From: Planctomycetota bacterium
GTDB taxonomy: Bacteria; Planctomycetota; Planctomycetia; Pirellulales; UBA7805
Direction of reading: 5' to 3'
Assembly (NCBI GenBank): GCA_003389215.1
Contig: QQVP01000090.1
Coordinates: 1-64,000 of the forward strand
Length of the DNA stretch: 64,000 nucleotides
The notes beneath the pieces were generated by a model. The model worked only from the letters and a program-made list of their open reading frames with translations. It was not told the origin of the DNA and did no database searches. Positions 57,285 to 64,000 of the stretch are shown piece after piece; position 1 is the first letter of the stretch, and the number at the start of each line of letters is the position of its first letter. A program made the translations under genes and the position numbers.

Positions 57285-57980
57285 ATGCCACCCAGCAATC
57301 TGAAGATCATTCTGGCCAGTCGTTCGCCGCGACGTCGGCAATTGCTCGAGGAGGCGGGCTACGATTTCGAGGTCCGGCCTTCCGAGGTCGACGAGCCGCC
57401 CGGCATCTGCACCAACTGTGGTCCGGCCGAGTTTGTCACGCGGCTGGCCACGCAAAAGGCGGCCGACGTGGTGGCCCGGCTCCAGCGCGAGGGCCACACC
57501 GCCGCGGAAGACCGACTTGAGGTCGTCGTCGGTTGCGATACGGTCGGCGAGGTGGGTGGTCGCATCCTGACCAAGCCGATCGATCGCGACAACGCCCGCG
57601 AGATGCTCACGCTCCTCTCCGGCACTGAGCATCGCGTGTTCAGCGGATTGTGTGTCTGGCCGCTCGGTGGCAAAGTGCCTGCGCCCGCGGAGGGCGAGAC
57701 TCCCACAAGTTCCGTCTTGTTGGATGCGGAGCCCGCGATCGACGTCGCCATCTCGACGCTGCAGATGGAGCGACTCGAAGGCGACGAACTGGAGGCCTAT
57801 CTCGACAGCGGCCTCTGGGAGGACAAGGCGGCAGCCCTCGGCTTTCAGGATCGCCCGGGCTGGATCCAGCTCGTCTCGGGCAGCGGCTCGAACGTCGTCG
57901 GCCTGCCGATGGAGTTGCTCGCGGAAACGCTCGAGGCGGTCGTGGCGCGAAGTGGCGACCGTGCGGGCAACGATTCTTGA
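57285..57980 (+). CDS. maf: Maf-family nucleoside triphosphate pyrophosphatase
   Basis: 231 residues. House-cleaning enzyme that hydrolyses non-canonical or modified NTPs; also linked to septum formation. Motifs: ILASRSPRRRQLLEEAGYDFEV, then EVVVGCDTVGEVGG (usual form is a short version of AxDT), KPIDRDNAREMLTLLSGTEH and VFSGLCV. The family is usually about 190-210 residues; this one has an extra stretch near residues 125-145 (GGKVPAPAEGETPTSSV) in the loop before the second half. The C-terminus retains GFQDRPGWIQLVSGSGSNVVGLP. Divergent from the RluA gene. Confidence 0.9.
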   Translation: MPPSNLKIILASRSPRRRQLLEEAGYDFEVRPSEVDEPPGICTNCGPAEFVTRLATQKAADVVARLQREGHTAAEDRLEVVVGCDTVGEVGGRILTKPIDRDNAREMLTLLSGTEHRVFSGLCVWPLGGKVPAPAEGETPTSSVLLDAEPAIDVAISTLQMERLEGDELEAYLDSGLWEDKAAALGFQDRPGWIQLVSGSGSNVVGLPMELLAETLEAVVARSGDRAGNDS

Positions 57981-58182
57981 CCGCCGCGGCCCGACGAGTT
58001 TTTTTCGCGATCGGCGTATTTCGGACTGAGTGCACAAAAACTCGAAGTCCTGACCGCGACGTCACTTAGGGGCGCGCGAGACGGGGCAAAGTTGGCTCCG
58101 AAGTGCTGGGCCGCGTTGGCGTTAGGTTCTTGATACCCTTCCCGCGAGTGGACGGTAAAAAACTCCCTCGATTGGACCGGGG
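57981..58182. other. Short spacer before the tandem duplication
   Basis: Contains a T-run just after the Maf stop codon (TTTTTTTCGCG near 58000). No gene. Confidence 0.35.
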
Positions 58183-58765
58183 TGGCCATCCCGGGGGTCG
58201 GGTCCAATTTTCGGCCGATCGATCCTTTCCCTGGAAATTCGCACTGACCGAAAACTTGGACCGGACCCCTTCGTCACGCGCTGTGACCGCACGGTCTTTC
58301 GACAGGATGAACGGGATCGACGGGATCGAGTTCCGCGACAGCGGATCCTGTCATCCTGTGATCCTGTCGACTTCGCTGTCCGACATTTTCTTCGGGGTGC
58401 CATGGCCACGCTGGTGCGGCCATGCGCGTGCAAGGACACGCGTTCTCACAGCACTGGCTGACAAGCAGCCTGAAGTGGCACCCCAAGTCGACATAGCCAC
58501 GGCAAGTCCCTCACTGACGACGTTTCGGGCTATCTTTGGTTTGTCGCAAATGCACTGGCGGAGCCAGTGCATTCACCCGGGAGGGCGAGGCTCCTGCCGA
58601 GCCGAGTCGTCCGTGCCACTCCAAATCACTGGCAGAGCCAGCGCCACCCGCCGCGCATGGCGAAGGTGCGGTACTTACCAAATTGCCAAAGAACGGACCT
58701 GCCCGCTCGATCCAACCTAGCAAACGGGTGTCCCGTTTCGAAATGAAAATGTGACAGCCGTGGGC
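58183..58765. repeat. 583-bp tandem duplication, copy 1
   Basis: Identical in every compared stretch to 58766-59348. It contains, in order, a REP-like palindrome (58194-58269), a GGATC/ATCCTG-rich inverted repeat (58302-58370), a GGGGTGCCATGGCCACG...GTGGCACCCC inverted repeat (58396-58484), a CCCTCACTGACG...GCACTGGC segment containing a perfect hairpin around 58553-58571, and a boxA-like segment (58677-58696). No coding capacity beyond chance ORFs. Confidence 0.85.
58194..58269. repeat. REP-like palindrome, copy A
   Basis: About 76 bases whose ends are inverted: GGGGTCGGGTCCAATTTTCGG at the left, with the right end reading CCGAAAACTTGGACCGGACCCC. It occurs four times in this window (also 58777-58852, 59359-59434, 61453-61527 inverted), always intergenic. 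Confidence 0.8.
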
Positions 58766-59348
58766 TGGCCATCCCGGGGGTCGGGTCCAATTTTCGGCCG
58801 ATCGATCCTTTCCCTGGAAATTCGCACTGACCGAAAACTTGGACCGGACCCCTTCGTCACGCGCTGTGACCGCACGGTCTTTCGACAGGATGAACGGGAT
58901 CGACGGGATCGAGTTCCGCGACAGCGGATCCTGTCATCCTGTGATCCTGTCGACTTCGCTGTCCGACATTTTCTTCGGGGTGCCATGGCCACGCTGGTGC
59001 GGCCATGCGCGTGCAAGGACACGCGTTCTCACAGCACTGGCTGACAAGCAGCCTGAAGTGGCACCCCAAGTCGACATAGCCACGGCAAGTCCCTCACTGA
59101 CGACGTTTCGGGCTATCTTTGGTTTGTCGCAAATGCACTGGCGGAGCCAGTGCATTCACCCGGGAGGGCGAGGCTCCTGCCGAGCCGAGTCGTCCGTGCC
59201 ACTCCAAATCACTGGCAGAGCCAGCGCCACCCGCCGCGCATGGCGAAGGTGCGGTACTTACCAAATTGCCAAAGAACGGACCTGCCCGCTCGATCCAACC
59301 TAGCAAACGGGTGTCCCGTTTCGAAATGAAAATGTGACAGCCGTGGGC
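58766..59348. repeat. 583-bp tandem duplication, copy 2
   Basis: Same as 58183-58765. The perfect identity over 583 bases indicates a recent duplication, with the right boundary at TGGCC of the third, diverged copy. Confidence 0.85.
58777..58852. repeat. REP-like palindrome, copy B
   Basis: Same as copy A at 58194-58269, exactly 583 bases on. Confidence 0.8.
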
Positions 59349-59769
59349 TGGCCATCCCGGGGTCGGGTCCAATTTTCGGCCGCTCGATCCTTTCCTTGAA
59401 AATTCGCACTGACCGAAAACTTGGACCGGACCCCTTCATCGCGCACCCGACCCAACGGTTCTAAGACAGGATGACAGGATCGACACGGTCCTTGGACCGG
59501 ATGAACAGGATCGACGGGATCGAACTTCCCTCCTTTGAATCCTGTGATCCTGTCTAACTCGCCGTCCACCGTGCTCGCAAACACACGCGGCCGATGCACT
59601 GGCCGAGTGCCACCCAAACTACGGCCCCGGGGTGCCATGGCCACGCTGGTGCGGCCATGCGCGTGCCAAGACACGCGTTCTCACAGCACTGGCTGACAAG
59701 CAGCCAGTGGCACCCCAAGTCGACATAGCCACGGCAAGTCCCTCACTGACGACGTTTCGGGCTATCTTT
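59349..59769. repeat. Third, diverged copy of the duplicated unit
   Basis: Begins like copy 1 (TGGCCATCCCGG) but has the middle replaced and several point changes; ends at the shared GGGCTATCTTT. Retains the REP palindrome, a GGATC/ATCCTG-type repeat and the GGGGTGCCATGG...GTGGCACCCC element. Confidence 0.75.
59359..59434. repeat. REP-like palindrome, copy C
   Basis: As copy A, with a few changes (TCGCGCACC after the right arm; CGCTCGATCC in the centre). Confidence 0.7.
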
Positions 59770-59841
59770 AATCCGCAAGGCCATTGCCAAGATCCGCCGC
59801 CGCAATGCCGCTCAGGTAACCGGGCCAGCACCTAATCCGAA

Positions 59842-60864
59842 TCAATCGAGACGCACGAATCGAAAATCCTTGGCAAAGTCCTTGTGCTCCTTCCCTTCGA
59901 CTTCGACGTAGGGATAGACGAGGAAGTTGACTTCCCCGGCGGCAGGCGGCGGCGAAAGTTGCAAGTCGCGACCCGTGGTAAACGTGACGCGATTGGGCGT
60001 CAGGCTGCCAAAGTAGTAATCCTTCATCGTCGCATCCTTATCCGCTTCGGAAATGTCGACGGCAACCCAGCGACCTTCATGCGCGAACTTGGCCCAGCAG
60101 TGATAGCCACCGACCTCGCCTTCCGCTCCATCCTCGGGAAGCATAAAGCCGATTTCAAACTTGGCCGGCAACTTCAACACGCGGCACATGGAGATGAACA
60201 GACTGTGAAAGTCTGTGCAGTTTCCGATCCGTGCATCGCACGCGTAGACCGAGTCGCCGCGGCCCCAGGCCTTGTCCTTGGGCTTGCCGTACTCCATCCA
60301 CCGGTAGACCGCGTTGTATAGTTCGTCGGCGAGCTCCTCGCCTTCGCCCTCGGGCCGCTTGTCGCCGACAACCTGGTACAGCAGCTTCTCGTCATTTGGC
60401 ACGAACCGTGATGGAGCCAGAAAGTTCGCCAACTCCTCGTCGACGACTTCCTCGCCCGACTCGGCGGTCAGCTCCCTGCGCACGACCTGGTACGCCACCT
60501 TGATGGGAATCTCGCCGTTGTCGTTGGCTGCGGCCTCGAAGTAGATGACCTGGTTGTCGAATTTCCCTTCATCGTAGACGTCGTGCTCCCCAGGCACCTC
60601 GACGCTCACCAATTGCACATCTTGATCGTGATTGGTCTGGGCGACCGGCAACCAGACGCGCGCCTGGGCACCCGGCTCGAGATTATTGATCGTGACGTTG
60701 TAATGGAAGTGGAACGCGTCGGTCTTTGCGGGGCCAGGCGTGCCGGGGGTGTTGGACTCGGACGTGGCCGTCGGCTCGTTACAGCCGGTCGCCGCGAACA
60801 GCATTGCGAAACCGCATCCGACGACAACGGCGACCGACCAACGGCCAAGCGTGTGAGCATTCAT
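59842..60864 (-). CDS. Transglutaminase-like lipoprotein
   Basis: 340 residues from the ATG starting MNAHTLGRW; the ATG 39 bases upstream is the alternative. Signal peptide with a lipobox ending in Cys28 (AATGC). The extracellular transglutaminase-like domain has the usual order of triad residues: Cys216 (GNCTDFHS), His255 (GYHCWAKF) and Asp270 (VAVDISEAD). An N-terminal beta region (about 45-130, HFHYNVTINNLEPGAQARVWLP) precedes it. Such domains may cross-link or cleave proteins outside the cell. It is a lone gene next to the repeat tract. Confidence 0.87.
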   Translation of the reverse strand: MNAHTLGRWSVAVVVGCGFAMLFAATGCNEPTATSESNTPGTPGPAKTDAFHFHYNVTINNLEPGAQARVWLPVAQTNHDQDVQLVSVEVPGEHDVYDEGKFDNQVIYFEAAANDNGEIPIKVAYQVVRRELTAESGEEVVDEELANFLAPSRFVPNDEKLLYQVVGDKRPEGEGEELADELYNAVYRWMEYGKPKDKAWGRGDSVYACDARIGNCTDFHSLFISMCRVLKLPAKFEIGFMLPEDGAEGEVGGYHCWAKFAHEGRWVAVDISEADKDATMKDYYFGSLTPNRVTFTTGRDLQLSPPPAAGEVNFLVYPYVEVEGKEHKDFAKDFRFVRLD

Positions 60865-61176
60865 GATGGGGACGTGCCTTTCGCATGAGGTCGCCTGCGG
60901 CATCTCTGAGCGTTCGAGATGCTCCTCGCTGCTTGTCAGCCAGTGCGGGTGACACTCTGGCCGACGCGACGGTCCGTGTTACAGACCAACAACGAGGTCC
61001 GACAAGCGAGATTGTCGTTATGGTAACGGCCAACTGGAAACCGGGGCAAGTTTCCAGCCGTCTTGTGCCTGCGGCACGCGGACATCCCGGTTCATGTTTC
61101 GCCCCTACAGAGTTTAGGACGTGTCGAGGGAATCCCGTTGACCCAGGGCGCCGCTGCGCTTGCCCTGGGCTAGCCT
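60865..61176. other. Intergenic region with partial repeat elements
   Basis: Contains fragments of the same intergenic elements seen at 58-59 kb, in the inverse orientation (GCTTGTCAGCCAGTGC near 60930), and a hairpin near 61031-61055 (CTGGAAAC/GTTTCCAG). No credible gene. Confidence 0.45.
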
Positions 61177-61255
61177 GTTTCCGCCCCTGCGGGGTGATCT
61201 GACATGTTTCCGCCCCTGCGGGGTGATCTGACATGTTTCCGCCCCTGCGGGGTGA
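61177..61255. repeat. 29-bp tandem repeat, two full copies and one partial
   Basis: Unit GTTTCCGCCCCTGCGGGGTGATCTGACAT at 61177-61205 and 61206-61234, then 21 bases of a third copy at 61235-61255. Each unit holds a CCCC/GGGG inverted core. There are no spacers between units, so it is a minisatellite and not a CRISPR array. A degenerate copy is near 61093. Confidence 0.75.
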
Positions 61256-61332
61256 GGCGGCCGCTGTCTCATTCTCGTTTGGGAATGGGACGCCCGTTCG
61301 GTAGGTTTGATGAGCGACGGGTGACACGAGCT

Positions 61333-61388
61333 ACGCCAGTGCATGTGCGACAGACCAAAGATAGCCCGAAACGTAAGCGAGGGACTTG
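61333..61388. repeat. Inverted copy of the CCCTCRCTNACG...GCACTGGC intergenic element
   Basis: Reads as the reverse complement of a segment at about 58507-58562 (GGGCTATCTTTGGTYTGTCGC core). One base of the core differs; a second short derivative is near 61405. Confidence 0.65.
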
Positions 61389-61452
61389 AGCTACCAACGA
61401 CGACGTCCCTCGCTTGCTCTACTCTTGGAACCGATGGGTCGTGCGTAGCAAA

Positions 61453-61527
61453 GGGGTCAGGTCCAGGTTTTCGGTCAGTACACTTACCCGAGGAAGAATC
61501 GATCGGCCGAAAATTGGACCAGACCCC
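61453..61527. repeat. REP-like palindrome, copy D (inverted)
   Basis: About 75 bases; the palindrome of copies A-C in reverse orientation, ending GGACCAGACCCC. More diverged than A and B. Confidence 0.7.
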
Positions 61528-61576
61528 GGGGATGACGCCGCTTCGCACGACGCCGGCCTGGCCAGGCTTCGCCATG

Positions 61577-61948
61577 CTAAGGCGTGTCCGTCGGCATGTC
61601 GATCCAATTGCCGCCGCTCAATCGCCAGGTGCGACCGGTATGAACGTCGTATCGAAAGGCCCACCAGCTGTTCAGGTCCTTCTGGGCCAGGAGTTGGACG
61701 CGGTAGGTGCCCGGTTCCGGCGCGGCGCCCTTCTCTTCGACCTTGACCCAGCGGCCTTTCACCGCCCGCCACGTCTCGCCGCTATCGGCTCGATACCGCA
61801 TGCCAACCCAGTCACTGTTTCCATGGGCGCGGAAGACGAACTGGTAGGTGTCTCCGTCTTCCGCCCAGAGACTGTCGGCGGGCAAGGCCAGGCCCGTCAA
61901 GACAAGGGCGAGTGGGAGCAGACAGCGAAGTGTGCGTAGGTGACTCAT
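61577..61948 (-). CDS. Small exported protein of unknown function
   Basis: 123 residues. Signal peptide (LRTLRCLLPLALVLTGLALPAD), then a short Trp/Arg-rich domain with WVGMRYRADSGETWRAVKG and its near repeat WWAFRYDVHTGRTWRLSGG, so it may be built from two similar beta-rich units. GCAGGAG lies ahead of the ATG. No family recognised. The reading frame extends further upstream but without a ribosome site. Its 5' region is otherwise gene-free for nearly 300 bases. Confidence 0.75.
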   Translation of the reverse strand: MSHLRTLRCLLPLALVLTGLALPADSLWAEDGDTYQFVFRAHGNSDWVGMRYRADSGETWRAVKGRWVKVEEKGAAPEPGTYRVQLLAQKDLNSWWAFRYDVHTGRTWRLSGGNWIDMPTDTP

Positions 61949-62244
61949 GCTTGGTTCTCCTGCAAGTACGGTAGGCGACGTCCCGTCATGCCGTGATCTC
62001 GAAGTAGACCGCGGTCGTATCTGCGCAGGATTATAGAGTGCCGCTTCCGCACTCGCCAAGAAAAGAATGACGGCTGAACTGGAAGGGTGCCAGATGCCAT
62101 GGCTGCATTCCGCGTAGCCCTGCCTGGTCGCAGCACTGGCTGAGCCTGATGTCACCGGCCGCCACGAACGCCTACGAGACGGCCCCCGGCGCTCCGATCG
62201 TGCAATGAGTTTAGCGGGGTCCCCGCGTCCACGTGTGCCTGCCG

Positions 62245-62709
62245 CTAGCGACTCCGCGCCGTTCGACGTGTCTTCTTCGGCGACCGCGGAAACGTACACC
62301 GCTTGGCCGATCCCGCCGGATCATCCAGGACGTCCGCGAGCGTCGTCGCCCCAAAGATCTCTTCGATCGAGGCCAGCGCTTCGTCGAGTTGGCTGTGCAT
62401 CGGACAGAGCTGCACGCCATGCGCCGCCAGCCCGAGCGGACAACGATCGATCCGCTCGATGGGATCGACCGCGTTGATGATCTCGAGGATCGTGATGTCC
62501 TCGGGGTCTTTGTTCAATTTGACGCCCCCGCTGGCGCCCCGACGCGAGTCGACGAGGCCCGCCTTGCGGAGCGACTGGATAACCTTGGACAGATACGCGG
62601 GCGGAACCTTGGTGGCCGTCGCGATCTCTTCGGTGGTCAAGTTGGTCGTGGGCCGCGATCCGAGAAACGAGGTCGTGCGCAGGGCGTATTCGGCGGTACG
62701 AGAGAACAA
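62245..62709 (-). CDS. Rrf2-family transcriptional regulator (NsrR/IscR type)
   Basis: 154 residues from a TTG start with GGAG ahead; the sequence from there (LFSRTAEYALRTTSFL) is the normal Rrf2 N-terminus. The winged helix-turn-helix includes TNLTTEEIATATKVPPAYLSKVIQSLRKAGLVDSRRGASGG. The family's Fe-S cluster region is reduced to two cysteines (DRCPLGLAAHGVQLCPMH), versus the usual three, so cluster binding is uncertain, or uses a different ligand. 47 bases after the hybrid cluster protein gene on the same strand, which makes a nitric-oxide-responsive regulator of that gene a plausible role. Confidence 0.88.
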   Translation of the reverse strand: MFSRTAEYALRTTSFLGSRPTTNLTTEEIATATKVPPAYLSKVIQSLRKAGLVDSRRGASGGVKLNKDPEDITILEIINAVDPIERIDRCPLGLAAHGVQLCPMHSQLDEALASIEEIFGATTLADVLDDPAGSAKRCTFPRSPKKTRRTARSR

Positions 62710-62756
62710 ACCAAGGCTCCGCGGCGGGGGCGTCAGGCGTTGGGCCCAGCCCGAGA

Positions 62757-64000
62757 CTAGGCCGGAGTGAGCTGGAACAGCTCTCTCGGCGGCTCGCTCT
62801 CGATCAGCTTCAGATCGAACTTGTCCTGCAGGATCTGGAAGACGTTGGGCGTGATGAACGCGGGCGGTGCCGGACCCAATCGTATTCCCGACACTCCCAA
62901 ATGCAAGAGCGTCAGCAAGACCGCCACCGCCTTCTGCTCGAACCAGGAGATCACGAGCGTCAGCGGCAGTTCGTTGACGCCACACTCGAAGGCGTCCGCC
63001 AACGCCGTCGCGACCTTGATCGCCCCATAGGCGTCATTGCATTGCCCCATGTCCAGCAGGCGGGGCAGTCCGGCAACCGTGCCGTACTCATGGTCGCGCA
63101 CGCGGAACTTCCCGCATCCGAGGGTCAACACGATCGCGTCGTCGGGCGCCCCATGGGCGACCTTCGTGAAGTAGTTGCGGCCAGCTTCGGCGCCGTCGCA
63201 CCCCCCGACCAAATAGAAGTGCTTGATGTCGCCCGACTTGACCGCGTCGATGATCTTGTCGGCCAGGCCCAGCACAACGCTGTGATGAAATCCGATCGAG
63301 GACTCGCCGACCTTGTTCTCCGGCAGGGGCGCGCATTGCTTCGCCTTTTCGATGACCTGGGAAAAATCGTTCGACGTGAGCCGCGTTCCGCCCGGCACGG
63401 CCGTAACGCGGGTGGTAAAGAGCCGGTCCTTGTACGATTCCCAGGGAATCAAGACGCAGTTTGTGGTCGCCAAAATCGGTCCGGAAAACTGCGAGAACTC
63501 GATCTGCTGATTCTGCCACGCCGTGCCGAAGTGACCGGCCAGATGCGGGTGGGCTTTCAGCTTGGGATAGCTGTGGGCGGGCAGCATCTCTCCATGGGTA
63601 TAGACGTTGACCCCCGCGTCGGCCGCCTGTTCGAGCAGATCGGCCATGTCGACCAGATCGTGGCCGGTAACCAAAATGCCTGGGCCCGCTTTGGTGCCCT
63701 CGTAGACGACGGTCGGCTCCGGCGTGCCGAGCTTTTCGGTGTGACCGGCGTCGAGCATCTCCATCACCTTGAGGTTCATCCGGCCGCACTCGAGCACCAT
63801 TTCGAGCAGGCTGTCGAGGTCGAAGTTGACGTTGGTGACCGTCGCAAAGAGGGCCTCTTCGATAAAGGCGTTGACCTCCTCGTCGACCTTGCCCAAGCGA
63901 CGAGCATGATGAGCGTAGGCCGCCATCCCCTTCACGCCATAGAGCAACGTCTCCTGCAGCGATTGCATGTCGGGGTCTTTGCCACACACCCCCAAGTCGA
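62757..64000 (-). CDS. hcp: Hybrid cluster protein (hydroxylamine reductase), short form, 5' end cut by window edge
   Basis: Visible part of about 413 residues; the N-terminus, with the first cysteines of the [4Fe-4S] cluster, lies outside the window, but GVCGKDPD retains its last Cys. Hybrid cluster proteins reduce hydroxylamine or NO and protect from nitrosative stress. Characteristic blocks: GVNVYTHGEMLPAHSYPKL, TNCVLIPWESYKDR, FYLVGGCDGAEAGRNYFT, TLGCGKFRVRD, DMGQCNDAYGAI and ISWFEQKAVAVLLTLLHLGV. The first helical domain is fused directly to NFDLDSLLEMVLECGRMN, so a segment of over 100 residues found in long-form Hcp is absent, as in the short (class III-like) Hcp. Upstream of the Rrf2 gene by 47 bases. 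Confidence 0.93.
   Translation of the reverse strand, partial: DLGVCGKDPDMQSLQETLLYGVKGMAAYAHHARRLGKVDEEVNAFIEEALFATVTNVNFDLDSLLEMVLECGRMNLKVMEMLDAGHTEKLGTPEPTVVYEGTKAGPGILVTGHDLVDMADLLEQAADAGVNVYTHGEMLPAHSYPKLKAHPHLAGHFGTAWQNQQIEFSQFSGPILATTNCVLIPWESYKDRLFTTRVTAVPGGTRLTSNDFSQVIEKAKQCAPLPENKVGESSIGFHHSVVLGLADKIIDAVKSGDIKHFYLVGGCDGAEAGRNYFTKVAHGAPDDAIVLTLGCGKFRVRDHEYGTVAGLPRLLDMGQCNDAYGAIKVATALADAFECGVNELPLTLVISWFEQKAVAVLLTLLHLGVSGIRLGPAPPAFITPNVFQILQDKFDLKLIESEPPRELFQLTPA

Noticed and set aside
58103-59440. Many ORFs of 70-205 residues in the duplicated tract
   Set aside because: They appear in matching pairs in both strands of the duplicated unit, have no ribosome sites and consist of repeat-derived sequence.
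61177-61255. CRISPR array
   Set aside because: Repeat units are directly adjacent with no spacers, and no cas genes occur nearby.

Overview
The window is high-GC DNA that fits a planctomycete, probably of the Pirellula/Rhodopirellula type. This is inferred from gene content only. The signs are a 23S-5S rRNA unit with no 16S beside it, a PEP-CTERM protein, several Tat-exported Gfo/Idh/MocA proteins, Ser/Thr kinases, secreted leucine-rich-repeat and PQQ-propeller-like proteins, and large MoxR/vWA gene blocks.

Layout. 1-3.2 kb: a truncated endonuclease IV gene, a small membrane protein and an intact IS element with matching terminal inverted repeats. 3.3-9.9 kb (minus strand): 5S and 23S rRNA behind their own sigma70-type promoter, a diguanylate cyclase, and a tRNA-Ile/tRNA-Ala pair with its own promoter. 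No 16S gene lies upstream of either unit. 10.2-20.4 kb: single genes for a secreted thioredoxin-fold protein, a prepilin-like protein, a PEP-CTERM protein, two Gfo/Idh/MocA proteins (one without the EKP motif), an LRR protein and a Ser/Thr kinase. 20.6-27.7 kb: a 2-hydroxyacid dehydrogenase, then a plus-strand operon of a DoxX-like membrane protein, two paralogous Gfo/Idh/MocA proteins with helical insertions and a TIM-barrel isomerase.

27.7-53.3 kb is the most striking part: 14 minus-strand genes, mostly abutting or overlapping, behind a good promoter at 53.6 kb. In order of transcription they encode a 1,624-residue propeller-like protein, an alpha-toroid protein, MoxR ATPase, DUF58, two vWA membrane proteins, a large membrane/coiled-coil protein, an acidic coiled-coil protein, a helical exported protein, an NPCBM-like protein, an HtrA-type protease with an intact catalytic triad, two HtrA-like proteins that have lost the triad (the second a lipoprotein that also carries an esterase-like domain without its nucleophile), and a small membrane protein. 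It looks like one envelope-associated system that combines AAA+ chaperoning, vWA scaffolding and PDZ protease/pseudoprotease functions. The function is not known from sequence.

53.8-64 kb: an HU-type DNA-binding protein, tRNA-Phe, a membrane Ser/Thr kinase, an RluA pseudouridine synthase divergent from a Maf pyrophosphatase, then a repeat-rich intergenic tract (an exact 583-bp tandem duplication, a third diverged copy, REP-like palindromes and a 29-bp minisatellite). A transglutaminase-like lipoprotein and a small secreted protein follow. The window closes with a short-form hybrid cluster protein followed by an Rrf2 regulator, a likely nitrosative-stress pair.
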